Origin: Rhizobium binae
GTDB lineage: Bacteria; Pseudomonadota; Alphaproteobacteria; Rhizobiales; Rhizobiaceae
Assembly: GCF_017357225.1 (NCBI RefSeq)
Contig: NZ_CP071604.1
Location: 3,413,001 to 3,477,000 of the forward strand
Length of the DNA stretch: 64,000 nt
Reading direction: 5' to 3'
The translations under genes and the position numbers were made by a program. Numbering within the stretch: the stretch's first letter is position 1; each line of letters opens with the position of its first letter. Shown piece by piece: positions 16,916 through 26,208 of this stretch. Below the pieces are notes generated by a model. It saw nothing but the letters and a program-made list of their open reading frames with translations, searched no databases and was not told the DNA's origin.

Positions 16916-17947
16916 ATGACCAGCCAATCCAGATCTGAGCTGATCGCAAAACTCAATGGCATGATCCACGATTGCCTGAAGGACTATGTCTCGCGCGAGG
17001 AACCGCTCGCCATTCTCGACTTTCCTGACATCCGCAATTGCGGCGATTCGGCGATCTGGCTGGGCGAGATGGCCTATCTCAAGGATCGCTTCGGCAAACG
17101 CCCGGACTATGTGTCCAGGCTGTACGATTTCTCCGCCGACGAACTGAAGCGACGCGTGCCAACCGGGCCTATCTTCATCCACGGCGGCGGCAATTTCGGC
17201 GATATCTGGGTTGCCCACCAGGATTTCCGCGAAATGATCATGGAGCGCTTTCCGGATCGGCAGATCATCCAGTTCCCGCAGTCTATCCACTACAGTTCGG
17301 CTGAACGCATCGAGCAGTCCAAACGGGCAATCGGCCGCTACAAGAACTTCGTTCTGCTCGTGCGCGACGAAGAATCGAAGGAGTTTTCCGAGAAGCACTT
17401 CGACTGCACCGTACGACTGTGCCCGGATATGGCCTTCGCCATTGGTCCGCTTGCCGAAAGGGCAACACAGATTCCCGTCCTTGCCATGTTGCGGGAGGAC
17501 GCGGAACGGGTCGGCGGCAGTGAACGCAAGATCCCGTCCGATATTCCTGTGGAAGACTGGATCACCGAGTCGAAACGGAAGGTCGATATTGCCAAGAAGT
17601 TGGGGGTCGCTTCGGCTTATCTCGCCTTGAAGCCGAGTGAAGTTGCCTTGCGCAGGCTTGATGCTGCGGCGCACAACCGTTTTGAACGTGGCATCAGTCA
17701 GATTTCGCGCGCCCGCGCAATCGTGACCGATCGCCTGCACGTCCATATCTGCTCGCTGCTGCTCGGCCGTCCGCATGCGGTGCTGGACAACAGCTACGGA
17801 AAGATCCGCCGCTTCATGAACGCTTTCTCCGGCGGCACGGATCTTTCATACAAGGCCACCTCGCTCGAAGATGGAATCGACTGGGCGCGTCGCCAGGCGG
17901 CCAAAGGACGTGTCGATGAAAAAGAAACCGTGAGCTTGCGGGCTTAA
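16916..17947 (+). CDS. polysaccharide pyruvyl transferase (second copy, PssK-like)
   Basis: A 343-residue pyruvyltransferase family protein distinct from the one at 14328. It carries FPDIRNCGDSAIWLGEMAYL (the NxGD element), FIHGGGNFGDIW, IIQFPQSIHY and the C-terminal VTDRLHVHICSLLLGRPH with conserved Asp-Arg-Leu-His. The start at 16916 has GAGAGG 5 nt upstream; ATG 16892 is an alternative. Two such genes flanking the flippase suggest two pyruvylated sugars per repeat unit. Confidence 0.9.
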   Translation: MTSQSRSELIAKLNGMIHDCLKDYVSREEPLAILDFPDIRNCGDSAIWLGEMAYLKDRFGKRPDYVSRLYDFSADELKRRVPTGPIFIHGGGNFGDIWVAHQDFREMIMERFPDRQIIQFPQSIHYSSAERIEQSKRAIGRYKNFVLLVRDEESKEFSEKHFDCTVRLCPDMAFAIGPLAERATQIPVLAMLREDAERVGGSERKIPSDIPVEDWITESKRKVDIAKKLGVASAYLALKPSEVALRRLDAAAHNRFERGISQISRARAIVTDRLHVHICSLLLGRPHAVLDNSYGKIRRFMNAFSGGTDLSYKATSLEDGIDWARRQAAKGRVDEKETVSLRA

Positions 17948-17960
17948 AGGGGGTCTTTCG

Positions 17961-18782
17961 ATGCCACTTCTCACCTTCATCATCCCGGTCCGACATCAGG
18001 ACAATGCCCGCGATTGGAGTAAGCTGAAGGCAAATCTCAGCCAAACCGTGGCTTCCATTTCCAATCAGACCAATGGAGACTGGCGCGGCATCATCGTCGC
18101 GAACGAGGGGGCCGACCTGCCTGATTTGCCGGAGAAATTCTCCGCCGTCCGTGTGACGTTTCCGCCGAACGACATGCACGAACTCGGAAAGGGCAGCAAG
18201 GAGGACTTCCTTGACGCCTTCCGTGCCGACAAGGGCCGGCGGGTGCTGAGCGGCATGCTGAATGCCGCAGACAGCCGCTTTTTCATGATTGTCGATGACG
18301 ACGATTTCGTCAGTTCCCGGATCGTTCAATACGTATCGGAAAACCGGAACGCCAACGGATGGACGATCGACAACGGCTACATCTGGGATGACGGCGGCAA
18401 TTTTCTATTCGGCCATGACGATTTCAGCCATCTCTGCGGCACCTCGCTGATCATTCGCGCCGATCTCTATGAACTGCCGCAGCGGTTTGAGGACGCCTCG
18501 CTCGACTGGATCAAGTCGATGCTGGGCAGCCATGTCCGCATTGCGGAAATTCTTGCTCAACGCGGTGCACCGCTGACCAAGCTTCCCTTCCGGGGTGCGG
18601 TCTACCGGGTCGCCCATGGAGGATCGCATAGCCGGGCGCCGAGCCTGATGCGGCAATATTTCCTCAATCGCGGCGTGCTCCTCAAGCCGCGCCGGTTGTT
18701 GCGCAATTTTCGCAAGCTGAGGGTTCTCGGCAACGGTTATCGGCGCGAATTCTTCGGCCGGGCGCGGTCGAATCCCGCGTAG
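17961..18782 (+). CDS. GT-A glycosyltransferase (EPS)
   Basis: A 273-residue transferase with a GT2-like start (LLTFIIPVRHQDNARDW), a DXD-type motif FMIVDDDDFVSS, and LCGTSLIIRADLYELP in the acceptor half. It lacks the usual GT2 linker, so it belongs to a divergent rhizobial group. The spacing after the pyruvyltransferase is 13 bp. It is the positional counterpart of the galactosyltransferase PssJ, which would make it the enzyme adding a late Gal residue; this rests on gene order only. Confidence 0.82.
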   Translation: MPLLTFIIPVRHQDNARDWSKLKANLSQTVASISNQTNGDWRGIIVANEGADLPDLPEKFSAVRVTFPPNDMHELGKGSKEDFLDAFRADKGRRVLSGMLNAADSRFFMIVDDDDFVSSRIVQYVSENRNANGWTIDNGYIWDDGGNFLFGHDDFSHLCGTSLIIRADLYELPQRFEDASLDWIKSMLGSHVRIAEILAQRGAPLTKLPFRGAVYRVAHGGSHSRAPSLMRQYFLNRGVLLKPRRLLRNFRKLRVLGNGYRREFFGRARSNPA

Positions 18783-18860
18783 GAACCGATCCGCCCTATA
18801 TCGCATAGGCAGTCAAGACATGAGGCTTTTCTCTTTCGACTTCACCAAAAAGGTTGGTAA

Positions 18861-19808
18861 ATGATGTCGGATCTCTCCGTCAGCGTGCTCTTTTCATCCT
18901 ATAATGGCGCCAGCCGCCGGCTGCGCCACACTTTGGATTCCTTGGTGTGCCAAGAGCTTCCTCATGATCAATGGGAACTGATCGCCGTTGACAACAACAG
19001 CAATGACGGCACGTTTGATCTTTTGAAGTCCTATAGCGACAAGCTGCCCATCACCATCCTGCAACAGCGCAAGCCGGGTAAGTCGGGGGCGCTGAACCTT
19101 GCTCTGGATCGCGTGAAGGGTGATCTCATCGTCTTTACCGATGACGATGTTCGCGCCGAGCCCAACTGGCTCAAGGCGATCGTCGATTGCGCCGTCGCCC
19201 ATCCGGATTATGGCGTCTTCGGCGGCAGGATCGTCCCCGATTGGGAGAAAGAGCCAAGAGACCCTTTCATCGAGTGGATTCCGATGGGATCCACCTTTGC
19301 GATCGTCGATGAAACACAAAGCGGACCCTGTGACCCGACAAAGGTCTGGGGTCCGAATACGATTATCCGGCGAGAGCTGCTTGGAACAAGCGTGCGCTAC
19401 CGCGAAGATATCGGTCCCCTTCCGGGAAAGATCTTCGCCATGGGCGAGGATGCGGAAATCATCATTCGTCTCGCGGCAAATGGTGCCCAATCCTATCGAT
19501 GCGCCGAGGCCGTCGTACATCACTGGATACCGGCATCCAGCGTTACTGAAGATTGGGTTCAGAAACGCGGCGAGCGGCTTGGCTACGGCATGCCAGCGCT
19601 CTTTCCCGATGAGGTGCCCGGAGGGGTGAGATTAAGTGGGGTCCCGCTCCCGACCTGGATCGAGAGCGCGCAATGGGCGTTCCGCGCAGCCCTGCTTTAT
19701 CTCCTGCCGCGATCGAAGACGCGTTTTTGGGCGATCTGGAAATATTACTACATGCGTGGCTACCGCGCCGGAATTCGCCGATACGCGCCTGGAACCCTGG
19801 CGCGGTGA
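18861..19808 (+). CDS. glycosyltransferase family 2 (EPS)
   Basis: A 315-residue GT2 enzyme. SVSVLFSSYNGASRRLRHTL opens the fold; AVDNNSNDGT and FTDDDVRAEPNWL (the DXD motif) bind the nucleotide sugar, and HHWIPASSV lies near the C-terminal acceptor region. KPGKSGALNLALD is the typical loop of processive-like GT2 proteins. There is no clear membrane span. Start at ATG 18861 or the adjacent ATG 18864. Part of the GT series after the flippase (pssI-like by order). Confidence 0.88.
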   Translation: MMSDLSVSVLFSSYNGASRRLRHTLDSLVCQELPHDQWELIAVDNNSNDGTFDLLKSYSDKLPITILQQRKPGKSGALNLALDRVKGDLIVFTDDDVRAEPNWLKAIVDCAVAHPDYGVFGGRIVPDWEKEPRDPFIEWIPMGSTFAIVDETQSGPCDPTKVWGPNTIIRRELLGTSVRYREDIGPLPGKIFAMGEDAEIIIRLAANGAQSYRCAEAVVHHWIPASSVTEDWVQKRGERLGYGMPALFPDEVPGGVRLSGVPLPTWIESAQWAFRAALLYLLPRSKTRFWAIWKYYYMRGYRAGIRRYAPGTLAR

Positions 19809-19931
19809 TCGATTGGCCTGCTGCATGCTTCCTTAAATCGGAAGCAATTTGAGGATAAATCGTGCGGCACTCAAAGCAAAATCATGCCCATTGCGCGTAT
19901 CAAAAGACACCGCGCTGTAGGAGACGATAAT

Positions 19932-20816
19932 TTGAAACTCTCGGTGCTGATCAACAATTTCAATTATGGGCAGTTCCTGCGCCCATGCATCGACAGCGTT
20001 CTGTCGCAGAACTATCCGGACTTCGAGGTCGTCGTGGTCGACGACGGCTCCACGGATGATTCCAGGGAGATTCTCGCTTCTTACAGCGCGCGCATTCGCT
20101 CCGTGCTGAAGGAAAACGGCGGCCAGGCCTCGAGCTTCAACGCGGGTTTTGCTGCCGCAAGCGGCGATATCCTCTTTCTCCTCGATGCCGATGATGCGTT
20201 TCTGCCCGGCAAACTTGCGCGCATCGCCGAGATCTACGGCCGCAACGAGATCGACTGGTGCTTCGATCGCGTGACGACCAATGAAGCCGAACAGCCTGCC
20301 GCAGAACTGCAAGTGACACTGTTCGACAAACGGGACACGCTGCGCCGGGGTGGCTTTCCCTCGCTTCCGGTGCCGACTTCCGGTCTGAGCTTCCGCCGCA
20401 GCCTGCTGGCCCAGATCCTGCCGATGTCCGTCGCCAAGGACGTCGTCCTCAGCGACAATTACATCAAGTTTGCAGCCGCCTTTCTCGGTCGCGGCGCCAT
20501 CGTTGAAACACCGCTGACGTTTCAGCGAATCCATGCCTCGAACCGCTATACCGGCACGAACAGGGCAAAGACATTGCGTCCGCGGATCATGATCGCGACG
20601 GGGCTGGAACTGGCGCGCCGCTATGATGGGCTACAGGCGCTCGGCAAGAGCCTTGTGGCCGGCGGCATCGCCGAAACCACATCGCTTTTGAAGCTGAGGA
20701 GCGAAGCCCGCAACACCGTCGCCGGCGGTCCGTTCGGCGAGGATGCCGTCACCGAGGTGGCTCTGATGGCGGCGCGCAAGCGTTTGGGAAATATTCTGCG
20801 GAGAGGACAGTCATGA
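19932..20816 (+). CDS. glycosyltransferase family 2 (EPS)
   Basis: A 294-residue GT2 protein starting LSVLINNFNYGQFLRPCIDS, with VVVVDDGSTDDSREIL and DXD motif FLLDADDAFLPGK. The TTG start at 19932 is preferred because AGGAG lies 8 nt upstream; an ATG at 19884 in frame has no such site. The stop overlaps the next gene by 4 bp (ATGA). It probably adds one sugar of the EPS repeat unit. Confidence 0.87.
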   Translation: MKLSVLINNFNYGQFLRPCIDSVLSQNYPDFEVVVVDDGSTDDSREILASYSARIRSVLKENGGQASSFNAGFAAASGDILFLLDADDAFLPGKLARIAEIYGRNEIDWCFDRVTTNEAEQPAAELQVTLFDKRDTLRRGGFPSLPVPTSGLSFRRSLLAQILPMSVAKDVVLSDNYIKFAAAFLGRGAIVETPLTFQRIHASNRYTGTNRAKTLRPRIMIATGLELARRYDGLQALGKSLVAGGIAETTSLLKLRSEARNTVAGGPFGEDAVTEVALMAARKRLGNILRRGQS

Positions 20817-21796
20817 ACCAGCAAGACACTTTCCCGCATTCGCCGGCCGGAGCCGTTCAGACCGGCGCGGCGCAGTTGAAGATTGCCGTCGGCGTGCTGA
20901 CCTATCGGCGGCTGGACGGGATCGCCAAGCTGCTTGACGTGATGACGCGCCAGACGAAACATCCGGATCGCCCCTATCATCTGACCATGGTGATCGTCGA
21001 CAATGATGCGACCGGCAGCGCCAGAGCCACCGTGGAGGGCTTTGGCCAAACGGGCGCCTACGATCTGATCTATGTCGTCGAGCCGAACCAGGGCATACCC
21101 TTTGCGCGCAACCGCGCCATGGATTCAGCCCCTGCCGACACCGACCTCTTCTGCTTTCTGGATGATGATGAATGGCCCGTCGACGGCTGGCTCGACGCCA
21201 TGCTGGAAACCCGGGAGAAAAACCGCGCCGATTGCGTCTACGGCCCCGTCCAGCCGGTCTATCCCGAAAACCCACCCGAATATTTCATCAAGGCGAGGGT
21301 TTTCGAGCGCAAAAAGAACAAGGATGGTCAACGCATTTCCTATGCGGCCTCGAACAACGTCATGTTCGATTATCCCCTGATCCGTTCGTGGAACCTGCGC
21401 TTCGAAGAGAAGATGCGCTTCACCGGCGGCACGGACTATCTCTTCTTCAATCAGGCCATTCGCCGCGGCATGCAGGTTTTTTGGGCTGACAAGGCGCTCG
21501 TCTATGATATCGTTCCCGCCGGCCGCATGACCTGGAAGTGGGTGTTGCAGCGGCAATACCGGCTCGGCAACACCTTCGCCGTCAGCGAGGTCCTGCACGG
21601 TAATCTTAAGCGCCGACTCTATCGCGCGGCCTACGGGGCTACGAGAGTGATGCTCGGGCTGGCCATGCTGCCGGCGATCGTGATTTCACCCTATTGGGGC
21701 ATGCGCGCCCTCACCCATGTTCTGCGCGGCGCCGGGATGGTCAACGGGATCCTCGGACACGCATACCAGGAATATAAACCCAATGCCGCCGTCTGA
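20813..21796 (+). CDS. glycosyltransferase family 2, ExoM-like
   Basis: A 327-residue GT2 enzyme. The segment LKIAVGVLTYRRLDGIAKLL, then VVEPNQGIPFARNRAMD and the metal-binding FCFLDDDEWP, match the ExoM group of succinoglycan glucosyltransferases. FTGGTDYLFFNQAIRRG is also typical of that group. A hydrophobic stretch near the C-terminus (VMLGLAMLPAIVISPYWGM) may anchor it to the membrane. ATG overlaps the previous stop. Confidence 0.88.
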   Translation: MNQQDTFPHSPAGAVQTGAAQLKIAVGVLTYRRLDGIAKLLDVMTRQTKHPDRPYHLTMVIVDNDATGSARATVEGFGQTGAYDLIYVVEPNQGIPFARNRAMDSAPADTDLFCFLDDDEWPVDGWLDAMLETREKNRADCVYGPVQPVYPENPPEYFIKARVFERKKNKDGQRISYAASNNVMFDYPLIRSWNLRFEEKMRFTGGTDYLFFNQAIRRGMQVFWADKALVYDIVPAGRMTWKWVLQRQYRLGNTFAVSEVLHGNLKRRLYRAAYGATRVMLGLAMLPAIVISPYWGMRALTHVLRGAGMVNGILGHAYQEYKPNAAV

Positions 21797-21820
21797 TACT
21801 GTTTGCAGGAGCGTTGTGGG

Positions 21821-23215
21821 ATGAGTTTCGGCCCTACTTATGTTCAGGACGGAGATATCGGCCTGCGGCCGGCCGCTCGTGCACGGCCGCGCCACGGCAT
21901 CCGAAAGGAGACGCTCGTCCGTCTGCTCCTGACGGGGATATATTATCTTGCGCTGTTCCGGGCCACCGGCATGTGGTATGGTTATCCTTCGAATTTCGAC
22001 GACGGCGCGTCTGTTGATCCGCTTCCTCAGAAGCTGATGCTTTATTCGCTGATCCCGTTGATCGGCCTCTATTGTCTTCTTGAACCGAACCGCTTCCTCG
22101 CCTTTTTCCGCGGCATTTCGCCCCTCGTATGCGTCGTGATCCTTGCCATAGTGGCGTCATTCGCCGGTTCGCTCGATTTCGGCGCCTCAGTTCGCGGCGC
22201 CGCGGCCGTCGGTCTGCTGGCGCTTGGCCCCCTGCTCTTCCGACTGCGCTACGGCAACGAGGAAACCTTGCGCCTCCTGGCCAATTTTGCCGTTTTCTCC
22301 GCCTTCGCAAATGTCCTCTATACGGCCGCCTTCCCCCATTTCGGGATCATGGGCGGCTCCCTGGCGGGCGCAGTGAAGGGGCTGTTTTATCACAAGAATA
22401 CAATGGGACAGTTCTCCGCGATCTGCTTTATCGTGCTTATTTCCCATCGCCTGCCCTCGCCCAGGCTCCGCTACAGCGGCTTGCTGAGAAGCTTCGCCAT
22501 CCTGCTGACCCTGCTCCTTGTCGTGATCTCCCTATCGTCGACCGCGGTCGTCATGGTGGCGATCGGCCTTGCGACGATTTTCGGCCTGAAGATGATGGAG
22601 AATGTCAGGCACAGCATGGTCCGCGCCTTCATCGTCTTGTTCCTTTGCCTCCTTATCGGCTTTGCCGGCTCGATCGCCTATCTCGGCGTTGCCCAGGCAG
22701 TCGCCGAAGCTTTCGGCAAAGACCTGACGCTGTCTGGCCGCTCCGATATCTGGGAACAGGTGATCCCGCTGATTTACGATCGTCCGGTCTTCGGCTATGG
22801 CTTCGCCACATTCCGCCAGGCCGACATCGTCGAGGAATATGTCCGTCTCGGCCACACCGTTCACTCGCTGCACAATACCTATCTCGAGATCTGTCTCAAC
22901 ATCGGTATTCCAGGCTTTCTCTGCTGGATCGCCTTCCTGTTGACGCGGATCTTCAGGAAGATCGCCGCGGTCTACAGGAGCCAACAGCTTCAGACCGTGC
23001 AGGCGAAGGAGGTGGCGCTGATCCTTCTTGTCATGATCGGCGCGATGACTGAAGCGGGAATGATGCTCGCGCCGATCGGTTTATGGCCGGTCCTCGTCTC
23101 CGTCTTGCCCATGACGACTGAACCCATCGTCCCGCCGCGTCGGCGGCGGCTTCTCTCGAGAAGATCGGCCGGGCGACGGAGCTTCCACCATTCACAACCC
23201 GTTTCAGGAGAGTAG
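21821..23215 (+). CDS. O-antigen-ligase/Wzy-like EPS polymerase
   Basis: A polytopic inner-membrane protein with about ten to twelve hydrophobic segments and a periplasmic loop of the Wzy_C/O-antigen ligase type (GRSDIWEQVIPLIYDRPVFG, then GHTVHSLHNTYLEI with the conserved H-x-N). It is ExoQ-like. The start at 21821 has AGGAG about 10 nt upstream. A second polymerase (pssT) lies at 38251, so this one may polymerise a different glycan or act as a ligase. Confidence 0.87.
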   Translation: MSFGPTYVQDGDIGLRPAARARPRHGIRKETLVRLLLTGIYYLALFRATGMWYGYPSNFDDGASVDPLPQKLMLYSLIPLIGLYCLLEPNRFLAFFRGISPLVCVVILAIVASFAGSLDFGASVRGAAAVGLLALGPLLFRLRYGNEETLRLLANFAVFSAFANVLYTAAFPHFGIMGGSLAGAVKGLFYHKNTMGQFSAICFIVLISHRLPSPRLRYSGLLRSFAILLTLLLVVISLSSTAVVMVAIGLATIFGLKMMENVRHSMVRAFIVLFLCLLIGFAGSIAYLGVAQAVAEAFGKDLTLSGRSDIWEQVIPLIYDRPVFGYGFATFRQADIVEEYVRLGHTVHSLHNTYLEICLNIGIPGFLCWIAFLLTRIFRKIAAVYRSQQLQTVQAKEVALILLVMIGAMTEAGMMLAPIGLWPVLVSVLPMTTEPIVPPRRRRLLSRRSAGRRSFHHSQPVSGE

Positions 23216-23218
23216 GCA

Positions 23219-24259
23219 ATGACCAGCGCCCCAATGGCCGTCCCGGAATCGAAAAGAGCCGCGGTCAGCGTTGAACGCGAAAAATTGCTGGATATCGAAC
23301 GCGGCAAAGGCCTCGGCATCGTGCTGGTCGTCTACGGCCACCTCGTCATGCAAGGCACGCTTGGCGAACAGCCATGGTACCAGGCGACGAAAGCCGCGAT
23401 CTACACGTTCCACATGCCGTTCTTCATGTATCTCAGCGGCTTCGTGTTCTTTTTCACCGGCGCGCACAATGCGCTCGACCGGAACTTCGGCGCCTTCTTC
23501 GCTAAGAGGTTTGACCGGCTGCTGGTCCCCTTTATCGTGATGTGCCTGGTCAACGTCTTCGGCAAGCAGCTCGCCGAGATGTTCATTCATGTCGACGATG
23601 GCGTAAGCGGCTTCTGGCAAGGCCCATGGGCGGTGATTTCGAACAGCCCGAACAACCCGACCATTTCGATCTGGTACCTTCTGGTGCTTTTCGTCTATTC
23701 AGTGCTGACGCCCATCTTGTGGCGGCTGAGCGGCCGCCGGATCGGCATCCTTTTCCTGTTCTCGCTGGCGATCTTCTTCATTCCCGCTTCGGAGAGGTTT
23801 TATGTCGCGCGAATTCTGAGCTATTTCGTATTCTTCGCCGCTGGAATGCTGAGCTGCAAATACTCCGCCTACGCACTGAACATATTCTCCAAATATATCG
23901 TCGTCTGGCTGATCGTTTTCGCGGCCGTACTTTATATCGGCCGGAGTTTTCCCTATTGGCTTCTTCTATGCGGGGCGGCGTCGATTCCGTTCCTGCACGC
24001 TCTTGTCAGATTGCCGTTTTTCGAAAACGACAAGATCCTTCTCTGGTTCGGCCAGAATTCGATGGTGATCTATCTGTTCAACACGATCTTCATCGGAATA
24101 GCCAAGGGTGTCTATGTGAAGATCCTGCCCTATCACGGGCCATGGTTTGCATTGATGATCGTTATATTGATGATTGCCGGAACATTATTGCCGATTCTAG
24201 CCAAGATGGCGCTTCAGGCAGTGCCGATGGCAGGACCCGTTTATAAGTATGTCAGGTGA
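23219..24259 (+). CDS. membrane acyltransferase family 3 (ExoH/ExoZ-like)
   Basis: A 346-residue multi-spanning acyltransferase that would O-acylate EPS sugars. The family's N-terminal pattern is present: LLDIERGKGLGIVLVVYGHL with the conserved Arg and His, then FHMPFFMYLSGFVFF. About ten transmembrane segments follow. AGGAG lies just before the ATG and only 3 bp separate it from the polymerase gene. It may correspond to acetyl- or succinyl-type decoration; which acyl group is unknown. Confidence 0.88.
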   Translation: MTSAPMAVPESKRAAVSVEREKLLDIERGKGLGIVLVVYGHLVMQGTLGEQPWYQATKAAIYTFHMPFFMYLSGFVFFFTGAHNALDRNFGAFFAKRFDRLLVPFIVMCLVNVFGKQLAEMFIHVDDGVSGFWQGPWAVISNSPNNPTISIWYLLVLFVYSVLTPILWRLSGRRIGILFLFSLAIFFIPASERFYVARILSYFVFFAAGMLSCKYSAYALNIFSKYIVVWLIVFAAVLYIGRSFPYWLLLCGAASIPFLHALVRLPFFENDKILLWFGQNSMVIYLFNTIFIGIAKGVYVKILPYHGPWFALMIVILMIAGTLLPILAKMALQAVPMAGPVYKYVR

Positions 24260-24411
24260 GCCGCTGAGCCGAATTGAGAATTTTCCCGATCCATGCGCTC
24301 GACCTGCCGGCCAATAATGCTAGAATTCTATTAAACTGCCGCGATACAGCCACGGTTTCGGTGGAACGGTTTTGCCTCTAATCATCGGTCAAACATAGGA
24401 GATGCCTGTCT

Positions 24412-24870
24412 ATGGCTGAGAAAAAATTGAAGGTTCTCGCCGCCTCCTCCGGCGGCGGCCATTGGGAACAGCTGATGACCATGCGCAGCGCCTTCGAGGG
24501 CTGCGATATCATTTTTGCAACCACCATTCCGGGGCTGCTTTCCAAATACGACATTCGGGACGGATTGGTCCTTCCCGATTGCAGCCGCGATTCGATCACC
24601 ATGTCGATCCGGTGTTTTTTCAGCGCTTTTGCCATCGTCATCAAGCATAGGCCCGACGTCATCATCTCCACCGGTGCCGCGCCCGGGCTTTTTTGCCTGC
24701 TCGCCGGCAAATTGACAGGCAAACGCACGATCTGGATCGATAGCGTCGCCAATGTCGAGAAGCTGTCCCTTTCGGGAAAACTGGCCGGCCACATTGCGAC
24801 GCTCTGGCTCACGCAATGGCAACATCTGTCGCGGCCGGACGGCCCTCATTACGCAGGAGCCGTCCTTTGA
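24412..24870 (+). CDS. pssD: Alg14-like glycosyltransferase subunit (PssD)
   Basis: A 152-residue membrane-associated subunit of a two-part GT. It shows the Alg14 pattern KVLAASSGGGHWEQL near the N-terminus, HRPDVIISTGAAPG in the centre and KRTIWIDSVANVEKLSLSG towards the end. In R. leguminosarum PssD and PssE together add glucuronic acid as an early step of the repeat unit. The stop overlaps the TTG start of pssE, so the two subunits are translationally coupled. Confidence 0.88.
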   Translation: MAEKKLKVLAASSGGGHWEQLMTMRSAFEGCDIIFATTIPGLLSKYDIRDGLVLPDCSRDSITMSIRCFFSAFAIVIKHRPDVIISTGAAPGLFCLLAGKLTGKRTIWIDSVANVEKLSLSGKLAGHIATLWLTQWQHLSRPDGPHYAGAVL

Positions 24871-25343
24871 TCCTGGTCACCGTCGGAACGCAACTGCCGT
24901 TCGATCGCCTCGTCAAGGCGGTCGACGCCTTCGCCAAAGAATTGACCAAGCCGGTCCTGGCGCAGATCGGCAAGGGCACCTACACACCCGAGAACATGAA
25001 ATGGATCAAGAATATCGAACCTGCCGACTTCGACAGGATCTTTCGCGAGGCGAGCGTGATCGTCTCTCACGCAGGCATCGGCACCGTGCTCACGGCGAAA
25101 CGCTTCGGCAAACCGATCATTCTCGTTCCCCGCAAAGCAGCCCTTGGTGAACACCGAAACGATCATCAGCTTGCGACCGTCAGCCAGCTCGTCGACCGGC
25201 CTGGCATCTATGTCGCGCATGACGATGACGAACTCAAAGATTATCTCCTCCAGGATCTCAGCAGTCCCTCCCAAGAGGATCCGTCCGACGTCGGCCGGGC
25301 ATCACTGGTCAACTATCTGAAGGGTTATCTCGCAGCCGACTGA
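24867..25343 (+). CDS. pssE: Alg13-like glycosyltransferase catalytic subunit (PssE)
   Basis: A 158-residue GT28 C-terminal domain protein: ILVTVGTQLPFDRLVKAVDA at the start, VIVSHAGIGTVLTAKRFGKP for UDP-sugar binding, and VPRKAALGEHRNDHQ, the Alg13 signature. The TTG start at 24867 overlaps the pssD stop (TTGA); an ATG-frame start at 24816 would overlap pssD by over 50 bp. It is the catalytic partner of PssD, last in the plus-strand EPS run. Confidence 0.88.
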   Translation: MILVTVGTQLPFDRLVKAVDAFAKELTKPVLAQIGKGTYTPENMKWIKNIEPADFDRIFREASVIVSHAGIGTVLTAKRFGKPIILVPRKAALGEHRNDHQLATVSQLVDRPGIYVAHDDDELKDYLLQDLSSPSQEDPSDVGRASLVNYLKGYLAAD

Positions 25344-25362
25344 GCCAGCGACGGGCCGCAGA

Positions 25363-25378
25363 CGCCCTTGAGAGGGCG
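25363..25378. terminator. hairpin between convergent pssE and SGNH genes
   Basis: CGCCCT-TGAG-AGGGCG forms a 6-bp stem with a 4-nt loop in the 40-bp gap between two converging genes. No long T-run follows on either strand, so it is a weak bidirectional terminator candidate. Confidence 0.35.
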
Positions 25379-25383
25379 GAGAT

Positions 25384-26079
25384 TCATTCTCCGCAATCGC
25401 GGCCGGCGATGTGTGCGACGAGGTCGGGCACGATAATGCTGGCGGCAGCCTCGGGCCGCGGATGCGCGCCGTCGGGAATCGCGGCGGCCAGTTCATCCGG
25501 GTTCAGGCGCTCCCAGCCGGGCCGGTGATCGACGAACTCCAGACCGCGTTTCCGTGCCTCCGCCTGATGGGCCGAGATATAACTGCCGACGAAGGGACGG
25601 ATCAGCCCCCGCAGTCCCGAAAACGGATTCATTGCCATGAGGATGATCCGCGCCCGCGGCAGGCGCCGATGCAGCTGATCGAGGATCTCGCCTATATTCC
25701 TTCGGCTTTGCGCCAGCGACACGAACCGGTGCACCGTTGCGTCATTGGCGTAGAGCTCGATCAGAATGATATCCGGCTCTTTGGCAATGACGCGGTCCAG
25801 CTGGGTCAAAGCCCAGGCCGACGTCTCGCCGCTCTTTGCGACGCTGTCGACCCTGACGGGCCTCTGGAGGCAGGCGGCAAGCTTTGCCTCAAGTCCGCCC
25901 TGCCATCCCCCGCGCGCTGTCAGCGATGTTCCGAAAGCCACTATCTTCACTGGCGGAAGGTTCTCGGCATCACTCCTCCCTGTCGTTGAAACCATGACGA
26001 TGCAGGCCAAGAACAGACCCGGCGCCCATGCCAGTCGCCTCCCCGTCGGCACCGCTCGCCAAAGCCACAAACATATCAT
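25384..26079 (-). CDS. SGNH/GDSL-family esterase, exported
   Basis: A 231-residue SGNH hydrolase with an N-terminal hydrophobic export signal (RLAWAPGLFLACIVMVSTTG). Catalytic blocks: GTSLTARGGW (Ser), SVAKSGETSAW (Gly), IELYANDATV (Asn block) and DGAHPRPEA (Asp-x-x-His). The family includes arylesterase/TesA-like enzymes and sugar acetylesterases. In this context it may deacylate EPS or lipids; that is inference. It converges on pssE and lies downstream of prsDE on the same strand, about 130 bp away. Confidence 0.88.
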   Translation of the reverse strand: MICLWLWRAVPTGRRLAWAPGLFLACIVMVSTTGRSDAENLPPVKIVAFGTSLTARGGWQGGLEAKLAACLQRPVRVDSVAKSGETSAWALTQLDRVIAKEPDIILIELYANDATVHRFVSLAQSRRNIGEILDQLHRRLPRARIILMAMNPFSGLRGLIRPFVGSYISAHQAEARKRGLEFVDHRPGWERLNPDELAAAIPDGAHPRPEAAASIIVPDLVAHIAGRDCGE

Positions 26080-26208
26080 GATGAAACCATATCGCGGCGG
26101 GAGCTATCCGTCACCCGCCAGCATGGCGCAAGGCAAGCTTTCCGTTCAGCCAGAAGGTAAAGCTTGCCTGAGAGGCGATATGCAGCAGAGGCGCGCCGAA
26201 GCCGCCGA

